Origin: CAJXCL01 sp964394335
GTDB lineage: Bacteria; Nitrospinota; Nitrospinia; CAJXCL01
Assembly (NCBI GenBank): GCA_964394335.1
Contig: CAYMVZ010000111.1
Location: 1-7,582, forward strand
DNA length: 7,582 nucleotides
Reading direction: 5' to 3'
Shown: positions 1-5,032 of the stretch, piece after piece
Position numbering within the stretch: position 1 is the stretch's first letter
How the letters are laid out: each line of letters starts with the position of its first letter
The notes under the pieces: model-generated
Databases searched by the model: none
What the model was told of the DNA's origin: nothing
The model's input: the letters and a program-made list of their open reading frames with translations, nothing else
Made by a program: the position numbers and the translations under genes

Positions 1-81
1 TATTTTTTTCCTTGTAGAAGGTTCTTTGTAGTAGTTTGCTGTAGATGATGCAATGCGGCCACTGGCCGCAACCAATGACAT
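1..81 (-). CDS. Possible N-terminal fragment of an unrecognised protein, running off the left edge
   Basis: An ATG on the minus strand at 81-79 opens a frame of 27 codons that stays open to the window edge. It reads MSLVAASGRIASSTANYYKE followed by PSTRKKI, which has a plausible protein composition (small residues, then a basic stretch). A weak GAG-type ribosome site lies about 10 bases upstream. I do not recognise the family. An open run of 27 codons is not rare by chance, and a 7-bp hairpin (54-70) lies inside it, so this may be non-coding. If real, it is divergent from the ABC ATPase gene, with the repeat at 88-120 in its upstream region. Translating the sequence to the left would settle it. 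Confidence 0.33.
   Translation of the reverse strand, partial: MSLVAASGRIASSTANYYKEPSTRKKI
54..70. repeat. Perfect 7-bp hairpin, 3-base loop
   Basis: TGCGGCC, ACT, GGCCGCA forms a perfect GC-rich stem-loop in otherwise AT-rich DNA. No T-run follows directly on either strand, so it is not a standard terminator. It may be part of a repetitive extragenic element, or coincidence inside the possible coding frame at the left edge. Confidence 0.5.
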
Positions 82-87
82 ATTATT

Positions 88-120
88 TTCTCTGCGTGCT
101 CTGCGGTCTCAGCGGTGAAA
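88..120. repeat. CTCTGCG-type dispersed repeat fragment
   Basis: The stretch contains two near-tandem CTCTGCG units (CTCTGCGTG, CTCTGCGGT) followed by a diverged third, CTCAGCGGTG. From memory, phrases of this kind (CTCTGCG/GCGGTGAAA) recur between genes in many repeat-rich environmental genomes. Only one copy is present here, so its repeat status rests on that recollection and the internal repetition. Confidence 0.4.
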
Positions 121-176
121 TAAATTTTTAAAAAAAGTTTGCATTTTAGCACCAATGAAGTTTCTTCCAAAATAAG

Positions 177-205
177 TTGACCAGAATATTTGGCTGCGCT
201 AAGAT
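177..205 (+). promoter_or_regulatory. Candidate sigma70 promoter upstream of the ABC ATPase
   Basis: TTGACC (177-182, five of six matches to the -35 consensus) is separated by exactly 17 bases from TAAGAT (200-205, four of six matches to the -10 consensus). It points toward the ATPase gene about 190 bases downstream. The transcript would run through the repeats at 221-270 and 292-373, giving a long structured leader. This is a sequence match only. Confidence 0.35.
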
Positions 206-220
206 ATTTAAGTTAACCTG

Positions 221-270
221 AAAGTGTTTAGCGAGCGCAGTCTTAGCTTTGCTGCAGGGAGCTTCAATTA
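221..270 (+). repeat. Dispersed intergenic repeat, family R, copy 1 (forward)
   Basis: This roughly 50-base unit begins AAAGTGTTTAGCGAGCGCAG and ends GGGAGCTTCAATTA. It is closely similar to the copy just after the ATPase gene (1410-1458). It also matches, inverted, 4783-4820, and its GAGCTTCAATT end matches the inverted units at 4699-4746 and 4947-4994. All copies are intergenic and the strand given is arbitrary. No transposase is present, so it is a non-autonomous or REP-like element. Confidence 0.75.
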
Positions 271-291
271 TGTATGAGTTATGTAGTCATG

Positions 292-373
292 CTTCACTTT
301 GTTCAGAATGACACGTTTGATGTCACCCTGAGCCTTCGGCGTGAGCTTAGCCGAACACTTCTCAAAGGATCTT
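292..373. repeat. Repeat fragment with two small hairpins (TGACA/TGTCA and TTCGGC/GCCGAA)
   Basis: The stretch reads CTTCACTTTGTTCAGAATGA, then a TGACA/TGTCA inverted repeat (309-325), then ACCCTGAGCC and a TTCGGC (335-340)/GCCGAA (350-355) hairpin, ending AAAGGATCTT. From memory, the phrases TTCAGAATGACA and TGTCACCCTGAG are widespread as dispersed intergenic repeats in bacteria. It ends about 25 bases before the ATPase start codon and may occupy that gene's leader. Only one copy is in the window. Confidence 0.5.
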
Positions 374-398
374 CCCATTCATCCTATCAAAATTATAT

Positions 399-1379
399 AT
401 GGACACCATTGAAGTAATTAACCTGACAAAAGAATTTAAGACATATAATGTCAAAAATGGATTCTGGGGCGCTATTGCCGGCGCTATTTCAAGAAAAGCC
501 TCTTTTACAAAGGCAATTGACAATATTAACTTCACCATTAAAAAGGGTGAATTCGTAGGGTATGTTGGAGAAAACGGAGCTGGAAAATCAACCACAATAA
601 AAATCTTAACCGGCATCCTGGTTCCTACTTCAGGAGAGGCTCTTGTAAATAATCTTGTCCCATATAAAAATCGGAGAGAAAACGCCATGAAAATCGGCGT
701 TGTATTTGGACAGCGAACGCAGCTCTGGTGGGACCTTGCAGTGAGGGAATCTTTTGACCTCTTAAAATCGATTTATAAAATACCGGAGGATACGTTTAAT
801 AAAAATATGAAGCATTTTTATGACATCCTCTCTATAGATAAATACCTCAATGTCCCTGTTCGCAAACTAAGTTTAGGTCAGCGCATGCGGTGTGACCTGG
901 CGGCGTCTCTACTCCATGACCCAGAAGTTTTGTTTTTAGATGAACCGACAATCGGCCTTGATGTCGTCGCCAAAGACGCGATTCGGCAATTTTTAAAAAA
1001 AATCAACGAAAAAAAGGGTACTACCATTATTCTGACAACCCACGATATGATGGATATCGAACATTTGTGTGACAGGATTATTATTCTTGATGAAGGAAAA
1101 ATTATTTCCGATGGGAGTACTGACCTGTTTAAAAAGAACTACGGACAGTACAGGGTGCTGGAAATTGAATTTCAAAACGAATTTTCAGGATTAAATGGAA
1201 TTAAAGATGTTGCACTGCTCCGGGAAGAAGGGTGCAAAAAATGGATCAAATTCAATGGCAACGACCTGTCGGCATCCGATGTTATTTCAAAAATCACGGT
1301 AAAGCATGAAATCAAAGATCTCTCCATACAGGAACCTACGGTAGAAGATATTATAAAGTCGATTTATAACAGCACATAA
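399..1379 (+). CDS. ABC-2 type exporter ATP-binding protein (DUF990/viologen-exporter-like system)
   Basis: This cytoplasmic ATPase powers an ABC-2 exporter and probably pairs with the two permeases 3.65 kb downstream. In its 326 residues the Walker A is GENGAGKST (57-65), the Q-loop Gln is at 105 in VVFGQRTQLWW, the signature is LSLGQR (157-162), the Walker B is VLFLDEP (177-183), the D-loop follows at GLD (186-188), and the switch His is H215 in TTHD. The LSLGQRMR signature and QLWWDL segment are, from memory, typical of the COG4586 ATPases that work with COG4587 and COG3694 permeases. About 85 C-terminal residues form an accessory domain. No ribosome site is visible, but a stop lies 17 codons upstream with no ATG, GTG or TTG between, so this start is the only good one. 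The substrate is unknown; viologen-type cation export is known for some relatives. The separation from its permeases is unusual. Confidence 0.93.
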   Translation: MDTIEVINLTKEFKTYNVKNGFWGAIAGAISRKASFTKAIDNINFTIKKGEFVGYVGENGAGKSTTIKILTGILVPTSGEALVNNLVPYKNRRENAMKIGVVFGQRTQLWWDLAVRESFDLLKSIYKIPEDTFNKNMKHFYDILSIDKYLNVPVRKLSLGQRMRCDLAASLLHDPEVLFLDEPTIGLDVVAKDAIRQFLKKINEKKGTTIILTTHDMMDIEHLCDRIIILDEGKIISDGSTDLFKKNYGQYRVLEIEFQNEFSGLNGIKDVALLREEGCKKWIKFNGNDLSASDVISKITVKHEIKDLSIQEPTVEDIIKSIYNST

Positions 1380-1409
1380 CAATATAAGTATTCTTGAGAG
1401 GTTTTTTTG

Positions 1410-1458
1410 AAAGTGCTTAGCGAGTTCAGTCGTAGCTTGCTGCGGGAAGCTTCAATTT
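1410..1458 (+). repeat. Dispersed intergenic repeat, family R, copy 2 (forward)
   Basis: This copy begins AAAGTGCTTAGCGAGTTCAG and continues through GTAGCTTGCTGCGGGAAG to CTTCAATTTT, matching copy 1 (221-270) in the same direction with scattered differences. It starts 30 bases after the ATPase stop and forms the left edge of the three-gene signalling cassette. Confidence 0.75.
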
Positions 1459-1524
1459 TCAGCTTCAACGGGCTGGCACAATTCTGACTTGCGCTAAAAA
1501 AAATTAGATAATATCATTTAATTT

Positions 1525-1530
1525 TATAAT
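1525..1530 (+). promoter_or_regulatory. Consensus -10 hexamer upstream of the receiver-like/TPR gene
   Basis: A perfect TATAAT lies 19 bases before the ATG at 1550. No convincing -35 is found 16-18 bases upstream (AATTAG-like), and the surrounding DNA is very AT-rich, so chance is possible. If used, the leader would be only about 13 bases and the three-gene cassette would have a promoter separate from the ATPase gene. Confidence 0.27.
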
Positions 1531-1549
1531 AAAGCGAATTGAGATCATT

Positions 1550-2443
1550 ATGGCAACCATCGTTGTTTCTCTTTCAAACACTGATCTAAGAGCTGAGATC
1601 GAAGAGTATTGCAAAAAAAAATCTCATCAGTTTATTTCCGTCGAGTTGAATAAATTTATTGAGTCATTAGGGGGAAAAATTCCTGATGTTTATATCCTCG
1701 AAATCCAGGACATAGATTATGATACAAAAAAAGAAATTGAAAAATTAAAAAAGGAACCTACTTTAAAAAATATGACACTTATGACTTATCTTGATGAAAT
1801 GGATGTTAGCACAGAGATATCACTGAGGAGATTAAAGATAGATACTTTTATACTAAGTGATAAGAAAAAAGAAACGGGCAAAAAGAATTTGTTAAATGGC
1901 CTGGATAAATATTTCGAGCGTAAAAAAATTAAAAATGCCATGACCGGGAAGAAGGAAGAAAGGTTTGACAATAAAATTATGTCAGAAATTGGCAAAAGAG
2001 AGAACGGGCAAGTTGACGTTAACAAACTGGCGAGTCAGTTTGACTCTATGGTTTCAAACGAAGTTGGAGATGGCGATTTTGACACCCATTATAACCTCGG
2101 CCAGTCCTATTTGGAGATGGGGCTTTACGACAATGCTATCAAGTCTTTTTCTCTGTCCGCGAAGTCACCTGAAATGTATCTTGCTTCATGCCACATGATA
2201 GGGGTTTGTTATTACAGGCAAGGTGAAAAGAACAAGGCGATATCAACCCTTTTCGCTGGATTTAAATCATCTAAAGACAAAAAAGAGGGAGCAGGGATAG
2301 GATTTGAGTTGGGAAATATTCTCTATGAATATGATCGAAAAAAAGAAGCTTTAAATATTTTTAAAATGGTAGAAAAGGTAGATCCTGATTTTATGGATAT
2401 CAAAGATAAGGTTGTAAAATTAGAGAAAGAACTTGCACAATAA
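1550..2443 (+). CDS. Degenerate receiver-like domain protein with C-terminal TPRs
   Basis: This 297-residue protein has no signal peptide or membrane segment, so it is probably cytoplasmic. Residues 1-120 have an alternating strand/helix pattern like a response-regulator receiver. The expected phospho-acceptor strand reads DVYILEIQD, with Glu51 where Asp normally sits, so it looks non-phosphorylatable or locked. A charged linker (about 121-175, KKIKNAMTGKKEER) leads to about three tetratricopeptide repeats: 178-205 (HYNLGQSYLEMGLYDNAIKS), about 210-243 (GVCYYRQGEKNKAISTLFAG) and about 248-281 (GFELGNILYEYDRKKEALNI). TPRs bind protein partners, so a scaffold or adaptor role is inferred. The start follows only a weak GAG. 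It is the first gene of a same-strand trio with the MglA-like GTPase, 115 bases away. The TPR call is firm; the receiver call is moderate because it rests on fold pattern. Confidence 0.8.
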   Translation: MATIVVSLSNTDLRAEIEEYCKKKSHQFISVELNKFIESLGGKIPDVYILEIQDIDYDTKKEIEKLKKEPTLKNMTLMTYLDEMDVSTEISLRRLKIDTFILSDKKKETGKKNLLNGLDKYFERKKIKNAMTGKKEERFDNKIMSEIGKRENGQVDVNKLASQFDSMVSNEVGDGDFDTHYNLGQSYLEMGLYDNAIKSFSLSAKSPEMYLASCHMIGVCYYRQGEKNKAISTLFAGFKSSKDKKEGAGIGFELGNILYEYDRKKEALNIFKMVEKVDPDFMDIKDKVVKLEKELAQ

Positions 2444-2539
2444 GTTATAAATATCCATTAAAATTAACGGTATAAGGCCGAAAAAAGAGCAACAAACAAG
2501 ATTAAACTGCTGTTGTCATTAGAATTTAAAAAATATTTC

Positions 2540-2545
2540 AAGGAG
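2540..2545 (+). promoter_or_regulatory. Ribosome binding site of the MglA-like gene, with unusually long spacing
   Basis: AAGGAG is a strong Shine-Dalgarno sequence but ends 13 bases before the ATG at 2559. A GTG at 2552 sits at the ideal 6-base distance but is in another frame and ends after six codons (VYHDDF, stop at 2570-2572). The ATG is still the right start, because the protein aligns with known MglA from its first residues. Confidence 0.6.
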
Positions 2546-2558
2546 TAAAAAGTGTATC

Positions 2559-3443
2559 ATGACGATTTTTAACTATGCCGCAAGGGAGATTACAGCAAAA
2601 ATAGTCTATTATGGTCCCGGTAAATGCGGGAAAACCACTAACCTTGAATTTATCCATGCAAAAGCTGATCCGTCAAAAGCGAGCAAACTTCTATCTATGG
2701 CTACGGAAACGGATCGAACTATATTTTTTGACCTTCTCCCTATACATATTGGAAGTATCAATGGGTTTAAGGTGAAAATACAGCTTCTGACAGTTCCGGG
2801 TCAGGTATATTACAATTCTACTCGCAAAGTTGTATTGTCAGGAGCTGATGGTGTTGTATTTGTCGCTGATTCTCAGAAGGATAAGACGGATGAAAACATC
2901 GAGAGTATAAAGAATCTTGAGGAAAATCTCAGTGTAAACGGTCTCTCCTATGACACCATCCCTCTTGTATTACAGTTAAACAAACAGGATATGTCAGATC
3001 TCATCCCCAATGAAGAACTAATGAAGTTAGTTGATAGACAGGATGTAAAGTCTTTTCCCTCTGCGGCCATAAACGGTCAGGGTGTTATGGAGACTTACGA
3101 GGCGATTGTAAAAGAGGTGCTGATTAAAATAAAGGCCACAACAGGAAAAGGGGTTAAACCTCTCGCAACGTCTACTCCACCCAAAAAAGTTGATCCCCAT
3201 GAAAAGGATAAAATCAAGGTTGTATCCGACAAAAAAATTCCCCCAATTAAAGGTGAATTAAAAGGAACTGTTACACCTGCATCAGAACACGATGCTTCTG
3301 CGGCTTCCTCTTCTTTTAAAGAAGGGGATTTAAATGAAATCCGCAATGTCGTCAATACGCTTCTGGAAGAAAATAAGAAGATAAAAAAATTCTGCTTTCA
3401 ACTAAAAAAAAGGCTGATAGCGATTGAAGAAAAGTTGAATTAA
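2559..3443 (+). CDS. MglA-family Ras-like GTPase with C-terminal coiled-coil extension
   Basis: This cytoplasmic GTPase switch resembles Myxococcus MglA, the front-pole regulator of motility and polarity. In 294 residues the P-loop is GPGKCGKTT (19-27), switch I contains ATETDRTIFFD with Arg53, and the G3 region is TVPGQ (78-82). Thr78 replaces the usual Ras Asp, and Gln82 is present. G4 is NKQD (141-144) and G5 is probably SAAINGQG (168-175). Thr78, Arg53 and Gln82 fall at the same numbers as in M. xanthus MglA as I recall it, so the catalytic set looks intact. The GTPase core ends near 193. Myxococcus MglA stops there (about 195 residues), but this protein continues with a Pro/Lys-rich linker (about 195-250) and a charged predicted coiled coil (about 255-294). 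No MglB/roadblock partner gene is in the window. Its neighbours are the TPR and DUF4388 genes on the same strand, probably one operon. The family is certain; its process is unknown. Confidence 0.93.
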   Translation: MTIFNYAAREITAKIVYYGPGKCGKTTNLEFIHAKADPSKASKLLSMATETDRTIFFDLLPIHIGSINGFKVKIQLLTVPGQVYYNSTRKVVLSGADGVVFVADSQKDKTDENIESIKNLEENLSVNGLSYDTIPLVLQLNKQDMSDLIPNEELMKLVDRQDVKSFPSAAINGQGVMETYEAIVKEVLIKIKATTGKGVKPLATSTPPKKVDPHEKDKIKVVSDKKIPPIKGELKGTVTPASEHDASAASSSFKEGDLNEIRNVVNTLLEENKKIKKFCFQLKKRLIAIEEKLN

Positions 3444-3500
3444 AGTAGATTCTAAAAATTTTTTTTTCCATGCCAAAATGTAGTTCCAGCCATACCGGGT

Positions 3501-3506
3501 TAGGAG
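3501..3506 (+). promoter_or_regulatory. Ribosome binding site of the DUF4388/cNMP-fold gene
   Basis: TAGGAG lies 6 bases before the ATG at 3513. This is a canonical Shine-Dalgarno and supports that start. Confidence 0.7.
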
Positions 3507-3512
3507 TTTATT

Positions 3513-4688
3513 ATGCCTGATAACGATAAAATAGTGTTTACAGGAGACTTGAGTTTTATCTCTCTACCGGATATTTTTCAAACGTTTGGTGGTATCAACA
3601 GCACTGGAATACTCCGCATGACGTGTAAATATGCTTCGAACCCGGGCCAAATATATTTTGTGAACGGTAATCCCATAAACGCTACTGTTGGGCCTTTGAA
3701 CGGTTTAGATGCGATTTACGACATGTTTGGATGGACTGAAGGAAAAGTCGAATTTTACCGCGAGGATGTTGGAGTTAAGCCTGTGATTAACAATAGCCGA
3801 ATGGAGATTGTATTTGAGGCCATGAGGCTGCTCGATGAAGGAGAAATAAAAAAGATTGGCCCTGCCTCAGACGAAACCGCCAAGAGTTGCAGAGATGAGT
3901 CGCTGATTATTAGAAGACCTATTGTGGATAGTATTACTATTGTTGAACAGGAGAACTTTAGTGAGGGAAGGACTGTTGTCAGGGAGGGGGGGCACGGAGA
4001 TTGGATGTGGGTTATTCTGGAGGGAGTAGTCAGGATATCCAAAAAAACGCCTAAAGGTGACATTACCATGGCACGGCTTGGTGAAGGCTGTTTTTTAGGA
4101 AATCTTTCTGCTTTCACAATCCATGGAAGGGGGAGAAACGCAACAGGCACCATAGAGGGTAAAGTGAAATTAGGCGTGTTGGATTTCCAGACTTTATCTG
4201 ATGAGTTTGGCTTTTTATCAAAAGAATTGAAAGATTTGCTTCTTAGTTTGGACGGCAGACTAAGAAAGATTTCTGAGAGAGTTGTCGATATATACTTAAA
4301 AAAAGATAATACCAATAAGCTAATTAACAACAAAACAATTTTACTAAAGGAAGGTTCATCAAATAAGGAAACGTTAGTTATAACTGAAGGCGAGGCTTAT
4401 GTTGTCAGGCGAATGAAAAAAGGTTATTTGTTGTTAATGATTCTCGGAAAAGGGGATGTCTTTGGATATATGCCTTTTTTGGATATAGGGCATGAACCTC
4501 GAAATGCGGCGATATTAGCTTCAAAAGATTTAAAGGTGGATAAACTTGATTTGAAAAACCTTCAAAAGGAATACAACCAACTTTCAGGGACTATGAAAGG
4601 TTTGATCGAAGGGGTTGCTCTCAATATTTCTCTTACAACTTTAAGGGCGTCTCAATTAAAAATAAAATATTCGACACCAGACAGATGA
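3513..4688 (+). CDS. DUF4388 domain protein with two cyclic-nucleotide-binding-like domains
   Basis: This 391-residue soluble protein starts with a DUF4388 (PatA N-terminal-like) domain, about 8-82, running from FTGDLSFISLPDIFQTFGG through STGILRM and GQIYFVNGNPINA to GWTEGKVEF. Two cyclic-nucleotide-monophosphate-binding folds follow, at about 140-240 (WMWVILEGVVRISKKTPKGD) and 266-350 (LVITEGEAYVVRRMKKGYLL). In a working pocket the phosphate cassette reads roughly FGE(L/I)A...RxA. Here it reads FLGNLSAF...GRNAT (Arg208 kept, Glu replaced by Asn) and VFGYMPF...PRNAA (Arg330 kept, Glu replaced by Tyr). Both sites may not bind cAMP or cGMP in the usual way. There is no helix-turn-helix, kinase or channel domain, so the role is probably sensing or scaffolding. 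It lies 69 bases after the GTPase gene, suggesting co-transcription. DUF4388 occurs in gliding and signalling proteins of unknown mechanism. The domain calls are good; the function is not known. Confidence 0.88.
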   Translation: MPDNDKIVFTGDLSFISLPDIFQTFGGINSTGILRMTCKYASNPGQIYFVNGNPINATVGPLNGLDAIYDMFGWTEGKVEFYREDVGVKPVINNSRMEIVFEAMRLLDEGEIKKIGPASDETAKSCRDESLIIRRPIVDSITIVEQENFSEGRTVVREGGHGDWMWVILEGVVRISKKTPKGDITMARLGEGCFLGNLSAFTIHGRGRNATGTIEGKVKLGVLDFQTLSDEFGFLSKELKDLLLSLDGRLRKISERVVDIYLKKDNTNKLINNKTILLKEGSSNKETLVITEGEAYVVRRMKKGYLLLMILGKGDVFGYMPFLDIGHEPRNAAILASKDLKVDKLDLKNLQKEYNQLSGTMKGLIEGVALNISLTTLRASQLKIKYSTPDR

Positions 4689-4698
4689 TTGTACAGCC

Positions 4699-4746
4699 CA
4701 GCTTTGCCGATAATCACAATTGAAGCTCCCGGTAGCAGAGCTTCAG
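4699..4746 (-). repeat. Family R repeat with hairpin, copy 3a (inverted; direct repeat of 4947-4994)
   Basis: The 48-base unit runs CAGCTTTGCCGATAATCAC, then AATTGAAGCTCCCGGTAGCA, then GAGCTTCAG. It matches 4947-4994 at 46 of 48 positions by eye. An 8-bp stem, TGAAGCTC (4721-4728) with GAGCTTCA (4738-4745), could fold at its end. Read on the minus strand, its GAGCTTCAATT portion matches the ends of copies 1 and 2. Confidence 0.75.
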
Positions 4747-4782
4747 TGTAGAGTATGATTTTATTTTAAGTTCACTCGCTAA

Positions 4783-4820
4783 CCCCGCAGCAAGCTACGA
4801 ATGCGCTCGCTAAACACTTT
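4783..4820 (-). repeat. Dispersed intergenic repeat, family R, copy 3b (inverted)
   Basis: On the minus strand this reads AAAGTGTTTAGCGAGCGCAT and then TCGTAGCTTGCTGCGGGG. That is almost identical to the first 38 bases of copies 1 (221) and 2 (1410) but in the opposite direction. Downstream on the same strand the phrase TTAGCGAGTGAACTT resembles a fresh partial unit, so copies here seem joined or scrambled. Confidence 0.75.
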
Positions 4821-4855
4821 CGGCAAGGATAGTCGAATTCAAGTCTTCGCAGCTA

Positions 4856-4906
4856 CTCTCCTTTGGGCGAATCTGCGGTGCTAATTGGACGGTTTCCGAA
4901 GGAGAG
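4856..4906. repeat. 8-bp inverted repeat with 35-base loop
   Basis: CTCTCCTT (4856-4863) is complementary to AAGGAGAG (4899-4906). With the direct repeats around it, it makes this gap look like a small palindromic mobile element or a piled-up set of elements. No encoded protein is associated. Confidence 0.45.
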
Positions 4907-4946
4907 CCGCCAGAAGGGTTGAGGCCATGGATGGCAGAGCTAAGCT

Positions 4947-4994
4947 CAGCTTTACCGATAATCACAATTGAAGCTCCCCGTAGCAGAGCTTCAG
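4947..4994 (-). repeat. Family R repeat with hairpin, copy 4 (inverted; direct repeat of 4699-4746)
   Basis: This is a near copy of 4699-4746, displaced by 248 bases, with two visible differences (TTTACC for TTTGCC, CCCCG for CCCGG). It carries the same TGAAGCTC/GAGCTTCA stem (4969-4993). It ends 38 bases before the permease start codon. Confidence 0.75.
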
Positions 4995-5032
4995 CTTATT
5001 TTTTGATAAGGGTTCCAAGAGGTCACTAATAA

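Larger units (their letters stand above)
4689..5032. other. Gene-free, repeat-packed gap between signalling cassette and permeases
   Basis: These 344 bases hold no credible gene. They contain inverted family-R repeats (4699-4746, 4783-4820, 4947-4994) and an 8-bp inverted repeat (4856-4906). Between the repeats, 4907-4946 is unremarkable mixed sequence. A ribosome-site-like AAGAGG (5017-5022) precedes the permease start by 10 bases. I see no clear promoter pair for the permeases. Confidence 0.6.

Noticed and set aside
88..120. Start of a CRISPR array (CTCTGCG units)
   Set aside because: The units are 9-10 bases and nearly contiguous, with no uniform spacers; no cas gene is present.
362..688. 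Minus-strand open frame of 108 codons
   Set aside because: It is antisense to the ATPase Walker A region, with no motif or ribosome site.
3444..3480. Terminator after the GTPase gene (run of T at about 3461-3469)
   Set aside because: The T-run is preceded by A-rich sequence with no GC-containing stem, and the next gene follows after 69 bases with a good ribosome site.
3755..4333. Long minus-strand open frame of 192 codons
   Set aside because: It lies opposite the well-supported DUF4388/cNMP-fold gene, is Ser/Leu/Pro-rich as expected of antisense frames, and shows no recognisable motif.
221..4994. Family-R copies as a CRISPR array or insertion sequence ends
   Set aside because: Copies are too far apart, vary in length and sit in both orientations, and no transposase frame exists between or beside them.
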